Assembly: GCA_029202845.1 (NCBI GenBank)
Contig: CP119315.1
Coordinates: forward strand, 255,501 to 319,500
From: Candidatus Sphingomonas colombiensis
GTDB lineage: Bacteria > Pseudomonadota > Alphaproteobacteria > Sphingomonadales > Sphingomonadaceae
Length of the DNA stretch: 64,000 nt
Reading direction: 5' to 3'
Of this stretch, positions 1-17,883 are shown piece after piece. The notes beneath the pieces were generated by a model that was not told where the DNA came from, did no database searches, and saw only the letters and a program-made list of their open reading frames with translations. Each line of letters starts with the position of its first letter. Position 1 is the stretch's first letter. Both the position numbers and the translations under genes were made by a program.

Positions 1-2
1 GG

Positions 3-770
3 ATCGCGTGGCGACCGATCGACGCGATCACGGTGCGCGCGGCGGCCTATCGCGGCTGGCGGCTGCCGACGCTCAACGAGCTTTATCGCCCGTTCCGGGT
101 CGGCGCGGATGCCACCGCCGCCAATGCCGCGCTCAACCCGGAGAAGCTCACCGGCTATGAGGGCGGGCTGACGATCACGCCGACAGGCACGACCTCGATC
201 GCGGTCACCGTGTTCCACAACCGGCTCGACGACGCGATCGCCAACGTCACCGCCGGAATCGGACCCGGTAATTTCCCCGGCGTCGGCTTCGTCGCGGCGG
301 GCGGTGTTTATCGCGTCCGCCAGAATCTCGACGCGATCACCTCCACCGGCGTCGAACTGGACGCCAATTGGCGCGTCGGGCCATTTAACGCGCGTGCCTC
401 GTGGCAGCACGTCGACCCGCGGGTTGTCGCATCCGGCGCGTCCGCGGGGCTGAACGGGCTGCGCCCGGCGCAAACGCCGCTCGATCAGGTTTCGGGCACG
501 CTCGGCTGGCGCGCTGGCGATGCCTCACTCTCCGCGACATTGCGCTATGTCGCGCGGCAGTTCGACGACGACCAGAATACGCGCAGCCTGCGCCCGGCCA
601 CGACGATGGATGCGGTGGCCACGCTGCCGCTCAACCGCTCATGGCTGATCGAGGCGCGCGCCGAAAACGCGTTCGACGCGCGGGTCGACGCCGGGATCAG
701 CGGCAACAACATCGTCGAACGGGCGACGCCACGCACGCTTTGGCTGGGCGTACGTTACCGAATGCGCTGA
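3..770 (+). CDS. TonB-dependent receptor, C-terminal part (5' end outside window)
   Basis: The reading frame is open from the left edge to a TGA at 768-770 and gives about 255 residues. They look like the last third of an outer-membrane TonB-dependent receptor barrel: alternating polar and hydrophobic strands, a WRLPTLNELYRPF segment (residues about 19-31), NPEKLTGYEGG, VFHNRLDD, and a final strand ending LGVRYRMR. Receptors of this family import siderophores, vitamins or sugars with TonB energy, and often contain NELYR- and NPxLxPE-type motifs near the C-terminus. The plug domain and TonB box lie outside the window, so the substrate cannot be judged. The next gene starts 68 bp downstream on the same strand and may be co-transcribed. 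Confidence 0.85.
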   Translation: MAWRPIDAITVRAAAYRGWRLPTLNELYRPFRVGADATAANAALNPEKLTGYEGGLTITPTGTTSIAVTVFHNRLDDAIANVTAGIGPGNFPGVGFVAAGGVYRVRQNLDAITSTGVELDANWRVGPFNARASWQHVDPRVVASGASAGLNGLRPAQTPLDQVSGTLGWRAGDASLSATLRYVARQFDDDQNTRSLRPATTMDAVATLPLNRSWLIEARAENAFDARVDAGISGNNIVERATPRTLWLGVRYRMR

Positions 771-838
771 CATCCTTGACGCCGCCATGTGCGCGGGCCG
801 ACAACGCCGCGCATAACCATAACAAGGCGGAGGCGGGG

Positions 839-2010
839 ATGCCGCATTACGGCGACTTTCAGAACCTGATCTATGGCGCGGGCCTGACCGGCGTGCAGCC
901 CACGCTGCCAGTCGATTTCGCCACGCTAAAGGCTCGCGCGGAAGCCGCGATGCCACCGTCGGTGCTCAATTACGTGCAGGGCGGGTGTGGCGACGAATTC
1001 ACCCAGGATGAGAACGCGCGCGCCTTCCGCCACTGGGGCATGGTGCCCCGCATGATGGTGGATTGCACCAATCGCGACCTGTCGATCGAATTGTTCGGAC
1101 ACAAGCTTCCCTCACCGGTGTTCATGGCGCCGATCGGCGTTACCGGCATCGTGACGCAGGATCAGCACGGCGATCTGGCCGCCGCGCGCGCTTCAGCCGC
1201 GACCGGCGTGCCGCTCTGCGCCTCCACCCTGTCGAACGATCCGCTGGAGGATGTGCACACCGCGTGCGGCGAAACCCCCGCCTTCTTCCAGCTCTACACC
1301 CCGCGCGACAAGGACGTGGCGGCGAGCCTAGTCAGCCGGGCCGAGGCCGCCGGATATAAAGCGATCGTCGTCACGCTCGATACATGGGTGACCGGGTGGC
1401 GGCCGCGCGATCTCAACGTATCGAACTTCCCGCAATTGCGCGGGCACGTGCTGACCAATTATTTCGTCGATCCGGCGTTTCGCAAATTGCTCGCCAAGCC
1501 ACCTGAGGAAGATTTGCGCACCGCCATCGGCACATGGGGCGCCACTTTTGGCAAGGTGCTGACGTGGGACGATCTGCCGTGGCTGAAATCGCTCACCCGC
1601 CTGCCGATCGTGCTCAAGGGCATCTGCCACCCCGATGACGCGCGGCGCGCGATCGACGGCGGCGCCGACGGCATCTACGTCTCCAACCACGGCGGGCGGC
1701 AGGCGAATGGCGGGATCGCCGCGATCGACATGCTGCCGGGGGTCGCCGGAGGCGGTCGAACGGCCGCGTGCCCGTGTTGTTCGATTCCGGCATCCGTTCG
1801 GGCAGCGACGTGGTGAAGGCAATCGCGCTGGGCGCGGACGCGGTGGGCGTCGGGCGGCCCTATTCCTATGGCCTTGCGCTCGGCGGCGCGGATGGCGCGG
1901 CGCATGTTCTGAAGTCGATCCTCGCCGAAGCGGACCTGTTGATGGCGGTCAACGGCTATCCGACCATCGCGGCCGTGCGAGCGGAAGGCGCGCACCGGAC
2001 CGACCGATAG
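839..2010 (+). CDS. FMN-dependent alpha-hydroxy acid oxidase, lactate 2-monooxygenase-like (two frameshifts)
   Basis: The product would be about 389 aa. It starts at ATG 839 behind a purine-rich AAGGCGGAGG. From memory it resembles mycobacterial lactate 2-monooxygenase: RHWGMVPRMMVD (residues about 64-75), SPVFMAPIGV, FQLYTPRDKD, WRPRDL, LKGICHPDDARRA and SNHGGRQANGG (about 282-292), which holds the catalytic His of this FMN family. The remainder (VLFDSGIRSGSDVVKA, VGVGRPYSYG) continues in another frame after position 1768. Two surplus G residues, near 1748 and 1758, explain the shift exactly: removing both restores VAEAVNGRVPVLFDSG. I treat these as sequencing errors. The family oxidises lactate or other 2-hydroxy acids. 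The choice between oxidase, monooxygenase and dehydrogenase is inference. Confidence 0.85.
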
Positions 2011-2011
2011 A

Positions 2012-2037
2012 TTGACTTTCGCGCCCAACGCTATATT
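2012..2037 (+). promoter_or_regulatory. Candidate promoter of rplJL
   Basis: TTGACT at 2012-2017 is a good -35 match, and TATATT at 2032-2037 is a good -10 match. The 14-bp spacer is shorter than the usual 16-18, so either the spacing is unusual or a base or more is missing here, as happens elsewhere in this sequence. It lies just after the preceding stop codon and upstream of the L10 leader, which suits a separate ribosomal-protein promoter. Confidence 0.45.
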
Positions 2038-2040
2038 GGC

Positions 2041-2135
2041 CCGCGCTCGTCCGGCAGCCTTCGTGCCGCCGGGCACCGTCCGAGACAGTAGGTGCCGGGT
2101 TACCGGCTTAATCTCCTACCGAGGCGGGGACAGGA
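2041..2135 (+). promoter_or_regulatory. Ribosomal protein L10 leader (autoregulatory mRNA)
   Basis: The stretch has small hairpins GTGCC/GGCAC (2063-2067 with 2072-2076) and GCCGG/CCGGC (2094-2098 with 2103-2107, loop GTTA). They are followed by TTAATCTCCTACCGAGG, which resembles the conserved core of bacterial L10 leaders. The L10(L7/L12)4 complex binds this element and represses rplJL. About 175 nt separate the core from the rplJ start. The assignment rests on remembered motif likeness and position. Confidence 0.6.
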
Positions 2136-2310
2136 TTTTACCGGCTGGTCATTCATCGACGCGCCGGTCTGCCACGGCCTGCTCATGCAGGCGGCTCGCG
2201 TTGCTTCCCATTCCCCATCGCTGGACAACTCTCACGCGTCGCAAGGCCCCGTGTGGGGCAATGCAACCGGGCATGGGCCTTCGGCTTATGCCCAGAACGT
2301 GGAGAATGGC

Positions 2311-2826
2311 ATGGATCGTGGTCAAAAGACCGCTGCCGTCGCTGAGCTCAACCGCAATTTTTCCGAGGTCGGCGTGGTGGTTGTCACCCGCAATCTCGGG
2401 ATGACCGTTTCGCAGTCGACTGTGCTGCGCAACAAGATGCGGGAGGCTGGCGCCAGCTACAAGGTCTCGAAGAACAAGCTTGCCAAGATCGCGCTCGACG
2501 GCACCGACTATCTCTCGCTGGGCGATATGCTCACGGGTCCGGTCGGTCTCGCCACCTCGATCGACCCCGTCGCTGCGGCGAAGGTGGCGGTCGAGTTCGC
2601 GAAGACGAACGACAAGTTCGAAATCGTGGGCGGGGCGATGGGCGCAACCGCGCTCGACGTGGAGGGCGTGAAGGCGCTCGCCTCGTTGCCGTCGCTGGAC
2701 GAGCTCCGGGCGAAGATCGTTGGGCTTCTCGTGGCACCCGCCACGAAGCTGGCGACCATCACCCAGGCGCCCGCTGGCCAGCTCGCGCGCGTGCTTAAGG
2801 CATATTCGGAGAAGGAAGCCGCCTGA
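2311..2826 (+). CDS. rplJ: 50S ribosomal protein L10
   Basis: The product is 171 aa. The chosen ATG at 2311 follows GTGGAGAATGGC, with GGAG 7 nt upstream, and begins MDRGQKTAAVAELN, the typical start of alphaproteobacterial L10. The body has EVGVVVVTRNLGMTV, the KVSKNKLAKIA segment, a TGPVGLATSIDPVAAAKV segment, and a C-terminal helix ending AYSEKEAA that anchors L7/L12 dimers. L10 forms the stalk base of the large subunit and regulates its own operon. rplL follows after 79 bp. rplKA, often adjacent upstream in other bacteria, is absent: the upstream neighbour is an unrelated oxidase gene. Confidence 0.97.
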   Translation: MDRGQKTAAVAELNRNFSEVGVVVVTRNLGMTVSQSTVLRNKMREAGASYKVSKNKLAKIALDGTDYLSLGDMLTGPVGLATSIDPVAAAKVAVEFAKTNDKFEIVGGAMGATALDVEGVKALASLPSLDELRAKIVGLLVAPATKLATITQAPAGQLARVLKAYSEKEAA

Positions 2827-2905
2827 TTTTCGGGCGACTACTCTATCAACCAACCTTGATGCCCCGCGCGCAAAGCGTCGGGCAACGATTTGAAGGAAGT
2901 GAACA

Positions 2906-3287
2906 ATGGCAGACCTGAACGCGCTGGTTGACCAGCTTTCCGAGCTCACCGTTCTCGAAGCGGCCGAGCTGTCGAAGCTTCTCGAAGAGAAGTGGGGCGT
3001 GAGCGCCGCTGCGGCGGTTGCGGTTGCCGGCTCCGCCGCCGGCGGCGCCGGTGGCGCGCGCGGCAGCCGAAGAGAAGACCGAGTTCGACGTGATCCTCAC
3101 CGGCGACGGTGGCAAGAAGATCAACGTCATCAAGGAAGTCCGCGCGATCACCGGCCTCGGCCTGACCGAAGCGAAGACGCTCGTTGAGTCGGCTCCGAAG
3201 CCGATCAAGGAAGGCGTCTCGAAGGACGAGGCCGAGAAGGTCAAGAAGCAGCTTGAAGAAGCTGGCGCGACCGTCGAGCTCAAGTAA
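2906..3287 (+). CDS. rplL: 50S ribosomal protein L7/L12 (one frameshift)
   Basis: The product should be about 126 aa. ATG 2906 follows GAAGGAAGT and gives MADLNALVDQLSELTVLEAAELS (shown for orientation, positions 2906-2974), the N-terminal dimerisation helices. An Ala/Gly hinge follows, then the C-terminal domain EKTEFDVIL, KKINVIKEVR, GLGLTEAKTLVE, ending GATVELK. One surplus C near 3058, inside an alternating GCGCGCG tract in the hinge, breaks the frame. Deleting it joins GGA to AAAEEKTEF. Because L7/L12 is essential and both halves are perfectly typical, this is almost surely a sequence error. Confidence 0.95.
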
Positions 3288-3293
3288 GCCGCT

Positions 3294-3325
3294 GCGGGGA
3301 AGCGGGCCTCGTCTCGCTTCCCCGC
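3294..3325 (+). terminator. GC-rich hairpin just after rplL
   Basis: A perfect 11-bp inverted repeat, GCGGGGAAGCG (3294-3304) with CGCTTCCCCGC (3315-3325), has a 10-nt loop and starts 6 nt after the rplL stop. There is no T tract, so it is more likely a 3'-end stabiliser or pause hairpin than a full intrinsic terminator. The canonical terminator lies about 75 bp further on. Confidence 0.45.
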
Positions 3326-3399
3326 AAGGCCGGCCGGCGCGACCTGTGGTCGCGTCCAACGTCACGGGCTGTGCCAGTGACGAGCCGATATAAGGAAAG

Positions 3400-3434
3400 G
3401 GGCGGTTCCCTACGCGGGAGCCGCCCTTTTTTAT
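3400..3434 (+). terminator. Rho-independent terminator of rplJL
   Basis: GGGCGGTTCCC (3400-3410), loop TACGC, GGGAGCCGCCC (3416-3426, one G-U pair) and then six T residues (3427-3432) form a textbook intrinsic terminator on the plus strand. It ends the rplJL transcript well before rpoB, which agrees with a separate promoter for rpoBC. Confidence 0.88.
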
Positions 3435-3437
3435 CCT

Positions 3438-3567
3438 ACTCCCGTCCCTTTCAAGGGAGGGGTCGGGGGTGGGTAGCGTCTTGACGATACGGATAGCGTG
3501 CGCAGGCATCGCCCGTACCACGAGCACGCCACCCACCCCCAGCCCCTCCCTTGAAAGGGACGGGAGT
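3438..3567. repeat. REP-like long inverted repeat
   Basis: Two 37-nt arms, 3438-3474 and 3531-3567, are reverse complements except for one swapped TC/CT step, with a 56-bp spacer. Each arm contains its own small dyad (CCCTT/AAGGG). The arrangement is like the paired extragenic palindromes dispersed in many proteobacterial genomes. It sits between the rplL terminator and the convergent gene at 3575. No other copy is obvious in this window. A different short palindrome with the same kind of position is at 6884-6917. Confidence 0.7.
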
Positions 3568-3574
3568 TTAGGGG

Positions 3575-4825
3575 TTACCGTTTCACCGTCGTGCCGTGCG
3601 CGCGGATCGCGATCGCATCGTGCATCCGCGCCGGCTCGTCGAGCCACATCGGGGCGAGCTTGGCGCCGTCCGCGCGCTCACACGCCGACCGCGAACGCCG
3701 CTGTGGTCTGCCCCGGCGTGCCGCCGGCCGCATCATAGATCGCACTTGAGCGCGATGACCGGCACGAACATCGGCCGATCGGCCGCGGAGAGCGCGACGA
3801 TCGCCTCGCGCGGCATCGTGGCGAGCCCGCGCACGACCTTCTCCTCGCCCGGCGCAAGCGTGAACGGCGGGATCACCGGGCGCGCGACCGGCTCGGCATA
3901 AAGCGTTTCGAGCACCGCATCCTGCCCCGGCTGCGCGCTGGTCAGCAGGATCGCGAGACGGATCCATCGCGCGCCGGGGCGCTGCCCTCGTTGCGCACCG
4001 TCCAGCGAGACATCCGCGGTGGCGGTGACGAGATTGAGCCCCGCCCGATGCACCAATGGCGCGGCGAGATCGAGCCAGGCGCGCTCGCTCGGCGCGGGGC
4101 GTTCAAGGAATTGCGGCGTGGCGGCGGCGGCTGGCGGCAGCCGCCTCTGGCTCCGGCTCTGGCTCGGCGCCGGCTCAACCGGCGCGGCAGGCGGCGGCCG
4201 GCGCATTGGAATGATCCGCGGCGGGCGCTGGACAGCTCGCCGCACTTTCTGCCGCAGCGGCGCGCCGCCGCACCGAGCGCAACAGCCACCGAGCAGCACG
4301 CACGATCAGGCCGCCGAGTGCCACGGGTACCAGCCATGCCCGGCCAGCTCGCAGCACTTCGACGGCTCGGCACCGGCACGATTGGGCTTGGCAACCGGGG
4401 CCGGCCGTCGCGCTCCGGCGCAGCGATCGGCGCAGTGCCGAGCGACCGCCGCCGGCCGCTCGGCGTCGGGGTCGCGGTCGCGCCGCGGCGCCTTCGGGCG
4501 GCGTTCGCCGGCGCAGCGACCGGGCGCCGGCTGGGTGCGCGGCGTTGCGCTCGCCTGCGGGGTCGGGCGGACGAGCGGGCGTGGCTCGCGCGCGCGGCGC
4601 GCCGCGGCGGGGTTGCGGTGGCGCGCGGGGTGGGCACGACGACCGGCGCGTCACCGGCTCCGGCACCGCGGACGGCAATTGCACCGTGATGACCGGCGGC
4701 GGCATCGTCGCGACCGGCGCGCTGCCCGGCGTGGCCGGTCGCGCCATCCTGCGGCACCGCCTGCGCAATTGCCTGCCCTGCGAAAAGCACCGCCCCGGCC
4801 AGCGCCAGCCCTGTCGTTCCGATCT

Positions 4826-4829
<4 letters not shown>
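3575..4829 (-). CDS. Putative exported, membrane-anchored protein with proline-rich linker (several frameshifts)
   Basis: I do not recognise a named family. Piecing three minus-strand frames together gives a signal peptide (MKIGTTGLALAGAVLFAGQ...), a Pro/Ala/Thr-rich stretch (PPPVITVQLPSAVPEP, VVVPTPRATATP), a likely membrane segment (LVPVALGGLIV) and a C-terminal domain. That domain runs from ERPAPSERAWLDLAAPLVHR through IRLAILLTSAQPGQ, VIPPFTLAPGEEKVVRG and MFVPVIALKCD to MWLDEPARMHDAIAIRAHG. The last part looks like a beta-sandwich that may act outside the membrane. At least four indels are needed to join the pieces. With such errors elsewhere, a real intact gene is likely, but decay cannot be excluded. 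The ATG at 4829 overlaps the end of the hydrolase gene as read here. Confidence 0.6.
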
Positions 4830-6800
<1,971 letters not shown>

Positions 6801-6883
6801 CGATTGGTCTGCCCCGTTCGCGACAGAAGGATGCGCTGCGTTATGCCGGGTCGGGCCGGTGGATCAACCGCGCCAAGCCACTT

Positions 6884-6917
6884 CGTCATCCCCGCGAAGG
6901 CGGGGGCGGGAATGACG
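6884..6917. repeat. Short REP-type palindrome in the 6801-7163 gap
   Basis: CGTCAT (6884-6889) and ATGACG (6912-6917) flank a GC-rich inner dyad (CCCCGC with GCGGGG). This is the common proteobacterial CGTCATCCC...GGGAATGACG extragenic palindrome. It sits in the 363-bp gap between the hydrolase and rpoB. The rest of that gap holds the promoter at 6951 and an untranslated leader for rpoB. I see no gene in it. Confidence 0.6.
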
Positions 6918-6950
6918 GGGGAACGCGTGGGAATGTCGAACGCGCGCTCA

Positions 6951-6980
6951 TTGACGTTGCTGGACGCGGCCTCCTACATT
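6951..6980 (+). promoter_or_regulatory. Candidate promoter of rpoBC
   Basis: TTGACG (6951-6956), an 18-bp spacer and TACATT (6975-6980) form a sound sigma-70-type promoter. It points at rpoB and would give a leader of about 175 nt. A private promoter is expected because rplJL ends in a strong terminator and two opposite-strand genes intervene. Confidence 0.6.
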
Positions 6981-7163
6981 CGCAGCCTCTTGCCGGAGCT
7001 TCGGGACATGATGCGGCGTCGCGCACCGTATCGGACGAATGGGGGCTCTCCGGTTTCATAAGACGCTTACAGGCTGCCGTCGCCCCGCTTGGGGAGTTGA
7101 CCGCGGCCTTTTCGCGTCCGTTCTTGCGCTCGAACGGTTTTTTGACTGAGGGCTGACAGCTAC

Positions 7164-11321
<4,158 letters not shown>

Positions 11322-11398
11322 CGGGTGCGGGCGTCGTCGGCTGGCGGCGCCCTCCCCTTCCTTCGCCCAGCAGAATTACCCTCCAGAGGGATGAGATT

Positions 11399-15683
<4,285 letters not shown>

Positions 15684-15712
15684 TCCTCACGGATCACCGT
15701 CCGGTCCAAGAA

Positions 15713-15745
15713 GCCGCCGTCCGGGAGACCGGGCGGCGGCTTTTT
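15713..15745 (+). terminator. Rho-independent terminator of rpoBC
   Basis: A 12-bp stem GCCGCCGTCCGG (15713-15724) with CCGGGCGGCGGC (15729-15740, one G-U pair) and a GAGA tetraloop is followed by five T residues. The next about 210 bp, up to the convergent gene at 15954, hold no gene I can support. Confidence 0.88.
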
Positions 15746-15953
15746 CATGTGCGCGGGCGAAGCTGTTCGAGATGCGGATGAGCGCGCTTCATTGAAGACA
15801 CCGACCGGCCGCGCAGTCAAAAGTGGCGACGGGCCCGGACTGGTCTCAGGCGCCACGCCTTGCGTTTATGGAATTCGGCGTGGGGCTCTATTTCACGAAC
15901 GATGGTTTGGGCGCCGATCAACTGATCTGGAGGAGCAAGCGCCTTTCGCGCGA

Positions 15954-16451
15954 TCAATCAGCGGTCGAGCCGGCCAGCCGCAGCAGGTATTTATGTTCCC
16001 CTTCCAGCACCAGCTCGCCATGCTGATTGTGAACCGTCGCGCGCATCGCGATGATGCCGGTCGTCCGCTGCGGTGTTTTCGCGACGATCTCCAGCGCCGG
16101 ATATAGCGTGTCGCCGGGGTAAACCGCCTTCAGGAATTTCGCGCTTACCTCGATGAAGCCGATCAGCGCCTCACCCACCACATGCGGGAACAGCCCCGCC
16201 CCAGCGGCGGTGAAGGACAGTACCTGCAGGCCATGCGCCAGCGGCGCCGGGTGACCGAGCCGCGCGCAATATTCATGGTCGTAGTGGATCGGGTGATTAT
16301 CGAGGCTCACCGCCTGAAACGCGGTGAAATTGCCATCGCCGATCGTACGCGAGGGCAGACGGAATAGCTCCCCGATCTCCAGCCCCTCGAAACCGCGCTC
16401 GATCGTCAGGCGATGCGCGCGCGGATCGAAGGCGTCAGTCACCGGGGGCAT
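15954..16451 (-). CDS. MaoC family hot-dog dehydratase
   Basis: The product is 165 aa. It has a single hot-dog fold with the hydratase motif SLDNHPIHYDHEYC: Asp51 and His56 are the expected catalytic pair of (R)-specific enoyl-CoA hydratases. AHGLQVLSF and VYPGDTLYPALEI are also typical of MaoC proteins. The substrate, probably an enoyl or beta-hydroxyacyl thioester, is not evident from the context. Its ATG at 16451 lies inside the end of folA (17-bp overlap), so the two are probably translationally coupled in one leftward operon. Confidence 0.85.
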   Translation of the reverse strand: MPPVTDAFDPRAHRLTIERGFEGLEIGELFRLPSRTIGDGNFTAFQAVSLDNHPIHYDHEYCARLGHPAPLAHGLQVLSFTAAGAGLFPHVVGEALIGFIEVSAKFLKAVYPGDTLYPALEIVAKTPQRTTGIIAMRATVHNQHGELVLEGEHKYLLRLAGSTAD

Positions 16452-16923
16452 CCTCTCGCCGCAAGGTCACGAAGCTATAGGCGGGGCGTCCATCCGCCGC
16501 GGAATGATCATCCCGCGCCGTCTCCCGCCAGCCGGTGAATGGCGGGACGATCGTGTCGCCATCCGCCGCCAGATGCACCTCGGTCAGTTCGATCCGTTCG
16601 GCCAGCGGCAGGAACAGCGCGAATATCTCCGCGCCGCCGATCACCGCCGCATCGTCCCCCGCCAGCGCTAGCGCCTGAGCAACGCTGGAGACGACCTCCG
16701 CGCCATCGGCATGCCACATGGGATCGCGGGTCAGCACGATATGGCGCCGACCGGGCAGTGGCGCGGGGAAGCTTTCGAACGTCTTGCGCCCCATAATCAT
16801 CGGGCGCCCCATCGTCTGTGCCTTGAATCGCTTGAGATCAGCCGGCAATCGCCACGGCAGGCCGCCATCGCGCCCGATGACGCCGTTTTCGGCGCGGGCG
16901 AGATGCAATGATATGCGCGTCAC
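16435..16923 (-). CDS. folA: Dihydrofolate reductase
   Basis: The product is 162 aa. It reduces dihydrofolate to tetrahydrofolate with NADPH. Recognisable parts are NGVIGRDGGLPWRLPADLKRF (16824-16887), in which Asp29 is the active-site acid, GRPMIMGRKTFESFP, RRHIVLTR, and the C-terminal AVIGGAEIFALFLPLAERI and LTEVHL. I prefer the GTG at 16923 (MTRISLHLA) over the in-frame GTG at 16932 because typical DHFRs start close to this point. It follows a 41-aa ORF by 16 bp and overlaps the MaoC gene downstream. thyA, its metabolic partner, is about 4 kb away with unrelated genes between. Confidence 0.92.
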   Translation of the reverse strand: MTRISLHLARAENGVIGRDGGLPWRLPADLKRFKAQTMGRPMIMGRKTFESFPAPLPGRRHIVLTRDPMWHADGAEVVSSVAQALALAGDDAAVIGGAEIFALFLPLAERIELTEVHLAADGDTIVPPFTGWRETARDDHSAADGRPAYSFVTLRREDAPGD

Positions 16924-16939
16924 GCCGCCCACCCGAAGC

Positions 16940-17065
16940 TTAACCGCGCGTCGTACCCGACGAGGTCGCCGTCGGACCTGCCGCGATCGGCGCTGGTGGC
17001 GCGCCCTGCTGGAGCAGCCAGGCCGCCAATGTGGCGGTAATGATCGTGATCAGATAATCTCGCAT
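16940..17065 (-). CDS. Small hydrophobic protein, 41 aa (novel candidate)
   Basis: An ATG at 17065 with a clear Shine-Dalgarno (GGGGAGAC, 17074-17081) opens a 42-codon frame. It begins MRDYLITIITATLAAWLLQQ, an amphipathic or membrane-seeking helix, and continues with a short Pro/Ala/Gly/Thr tail ending GTTRG. It ends 16 bp before folA on the same strand. A near-perfect 20-bp dyad lies 20 bp upstream of the start. No family is recognised. Good start signals and operator spacing support a real gene, but no homology can be checked here. Confidence 0.5.
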   Translation of the reverse strand: MRDYLITIITATLAAWLLQQGAPPAPIAAGPTATSSGTTRG

Positions 17066-17084
17066 CGTACCGTCTCCCCAACCA

Positions 17085-17104
17085 TTGATTACGTTTGTAG
17101 TCAA
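17085..17104 (-). promoter_or_regulatory. Dyad operator, BlaI/CopY-like
   Basis: TTGATTAC (17085-17092), GTTT, GTAGTCAA (17097-17104) is an inverted repeat with 7 of 8 pairs. Its GATTAC/GTAGTC half-sites resemble the TACA-N2-TGTA operators of BlaI/MecI/CopY winged-helix repressors. It lies directly upstream of the 41-aa ORF and folA. No BlaI-type regulator gene is in the window, so a regulator would be encoded elsewhere. Confidence 0.5.
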
Positions 17105-17182
17105 TAAGGCTGAACGGCCAGTGAACCGATGTGATCATGCCTCTGGTTAGGCCCACGCGCGCGCGAACGAAAGGTTGCGCGT

Positions 17183-17821
17183 TCAGGATGCCGGCTTCAC
17201 CCGCAACAACGCGAGACCGAAGGCGACAAAGATGCCGCCGGTGACGCGATTGAACCAGCGTTTGACCGGCGGGCGTCCGAGATAAAGAGCCATCGACCGA
17301 CCTCCCAGCGCGTAAACGAAATACCAGAAGCACTCGACCACCGCGAATGTCGCGACCAGGATGGCGAATTGCGGCGCCTGCGCCGCCTTCGGATTGACGA
17401 ACTGGGGCAGGAACGCAGCGGCGAACAGCAGCAATTTCGGATTGCTGATCCCGATGACGAAGCCGGCGCGAAATACCCGCAGCGCCGAGATCGAGGTGGG
17501 AATGTCACCGGCGGCTACGTCAAACGGCGATACGTCGGCACGCCACGCCTGCACGCCCAGATAGACCAAATAGGCCGCGCCCGCATAGCGCAGCACATCG
17601 AATGCACCGGGCAACGCGAGCAGCAGCGCCGTCAGTCCCGCAGCCGATGCGATGAGAACCAGCACCACCGCCGAACCGCATCCAAGCATCGCCGCGAACG
17701 TGCCCCGCAGCCCGATCTCCACGCTGCGCGACAATATATGCAGCATGTTGGGCCCCGGGGTGCCGGAAAGCAGAAACACCGCCACCACGAAAAGCCACCA
17801 TATGTGAAGCGTCACGGCCAT
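17183..17821 (-). CDS. LysE/RhtB family amino-acid exporter
   Basis: The product is about 212 aa with around six membrane segments. The N-terminal FLLSGTPGPNMLHIL segment carries the PGPN signature of LysE/RhtB exporters. YAGAAYLVYLGVQAWR and the later FRAGFVIGISNPKLLLFAAAF (around 17410-17470) are also diagnostic. The family exports lysine, threonine, homoserine lactone or related compounds across the inner membrane. The start is MAVTLHIWW at 17821, with an in-frame ATG at 17839 as alternative. Both have a purine-rich GAGGGAGG nearby, very close to the first. It lies between folA and glcB without overlap. Confidence 0.88.
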   Translation of the reverse strand: MAVTLHIWWLFVVAVFLLSGTPGPNMLHILSRSVEIGLRGTFAAMLGCGSAVVLVLIASAAGLTALLLALPGAFDVLRYAGAAYLVYLGVQAWRADVSPFDVAAGDIPTSISALRVFRAGFVIGISNPKLLLFAAAFLPQFVNPKAAQAPQFAILVATFAVVECFWYFVYALGGRSMALYLGRPPVKRWFNRVTGGIFVAFGLALLRVKPAS

Positions 17822-17883
17822 ACCTCCCTCGCGCCGCATCGCTTAGCCGCCGCGCCGAGAGAGGAACACCCCCGATACGAGGG

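Noticed and set aside
15747..16106. 119-aa open frame after rpoC
   Set aside because: It has no ribosome site, half of it is antisense to the MaoC gene, and there is no recognisable fold.
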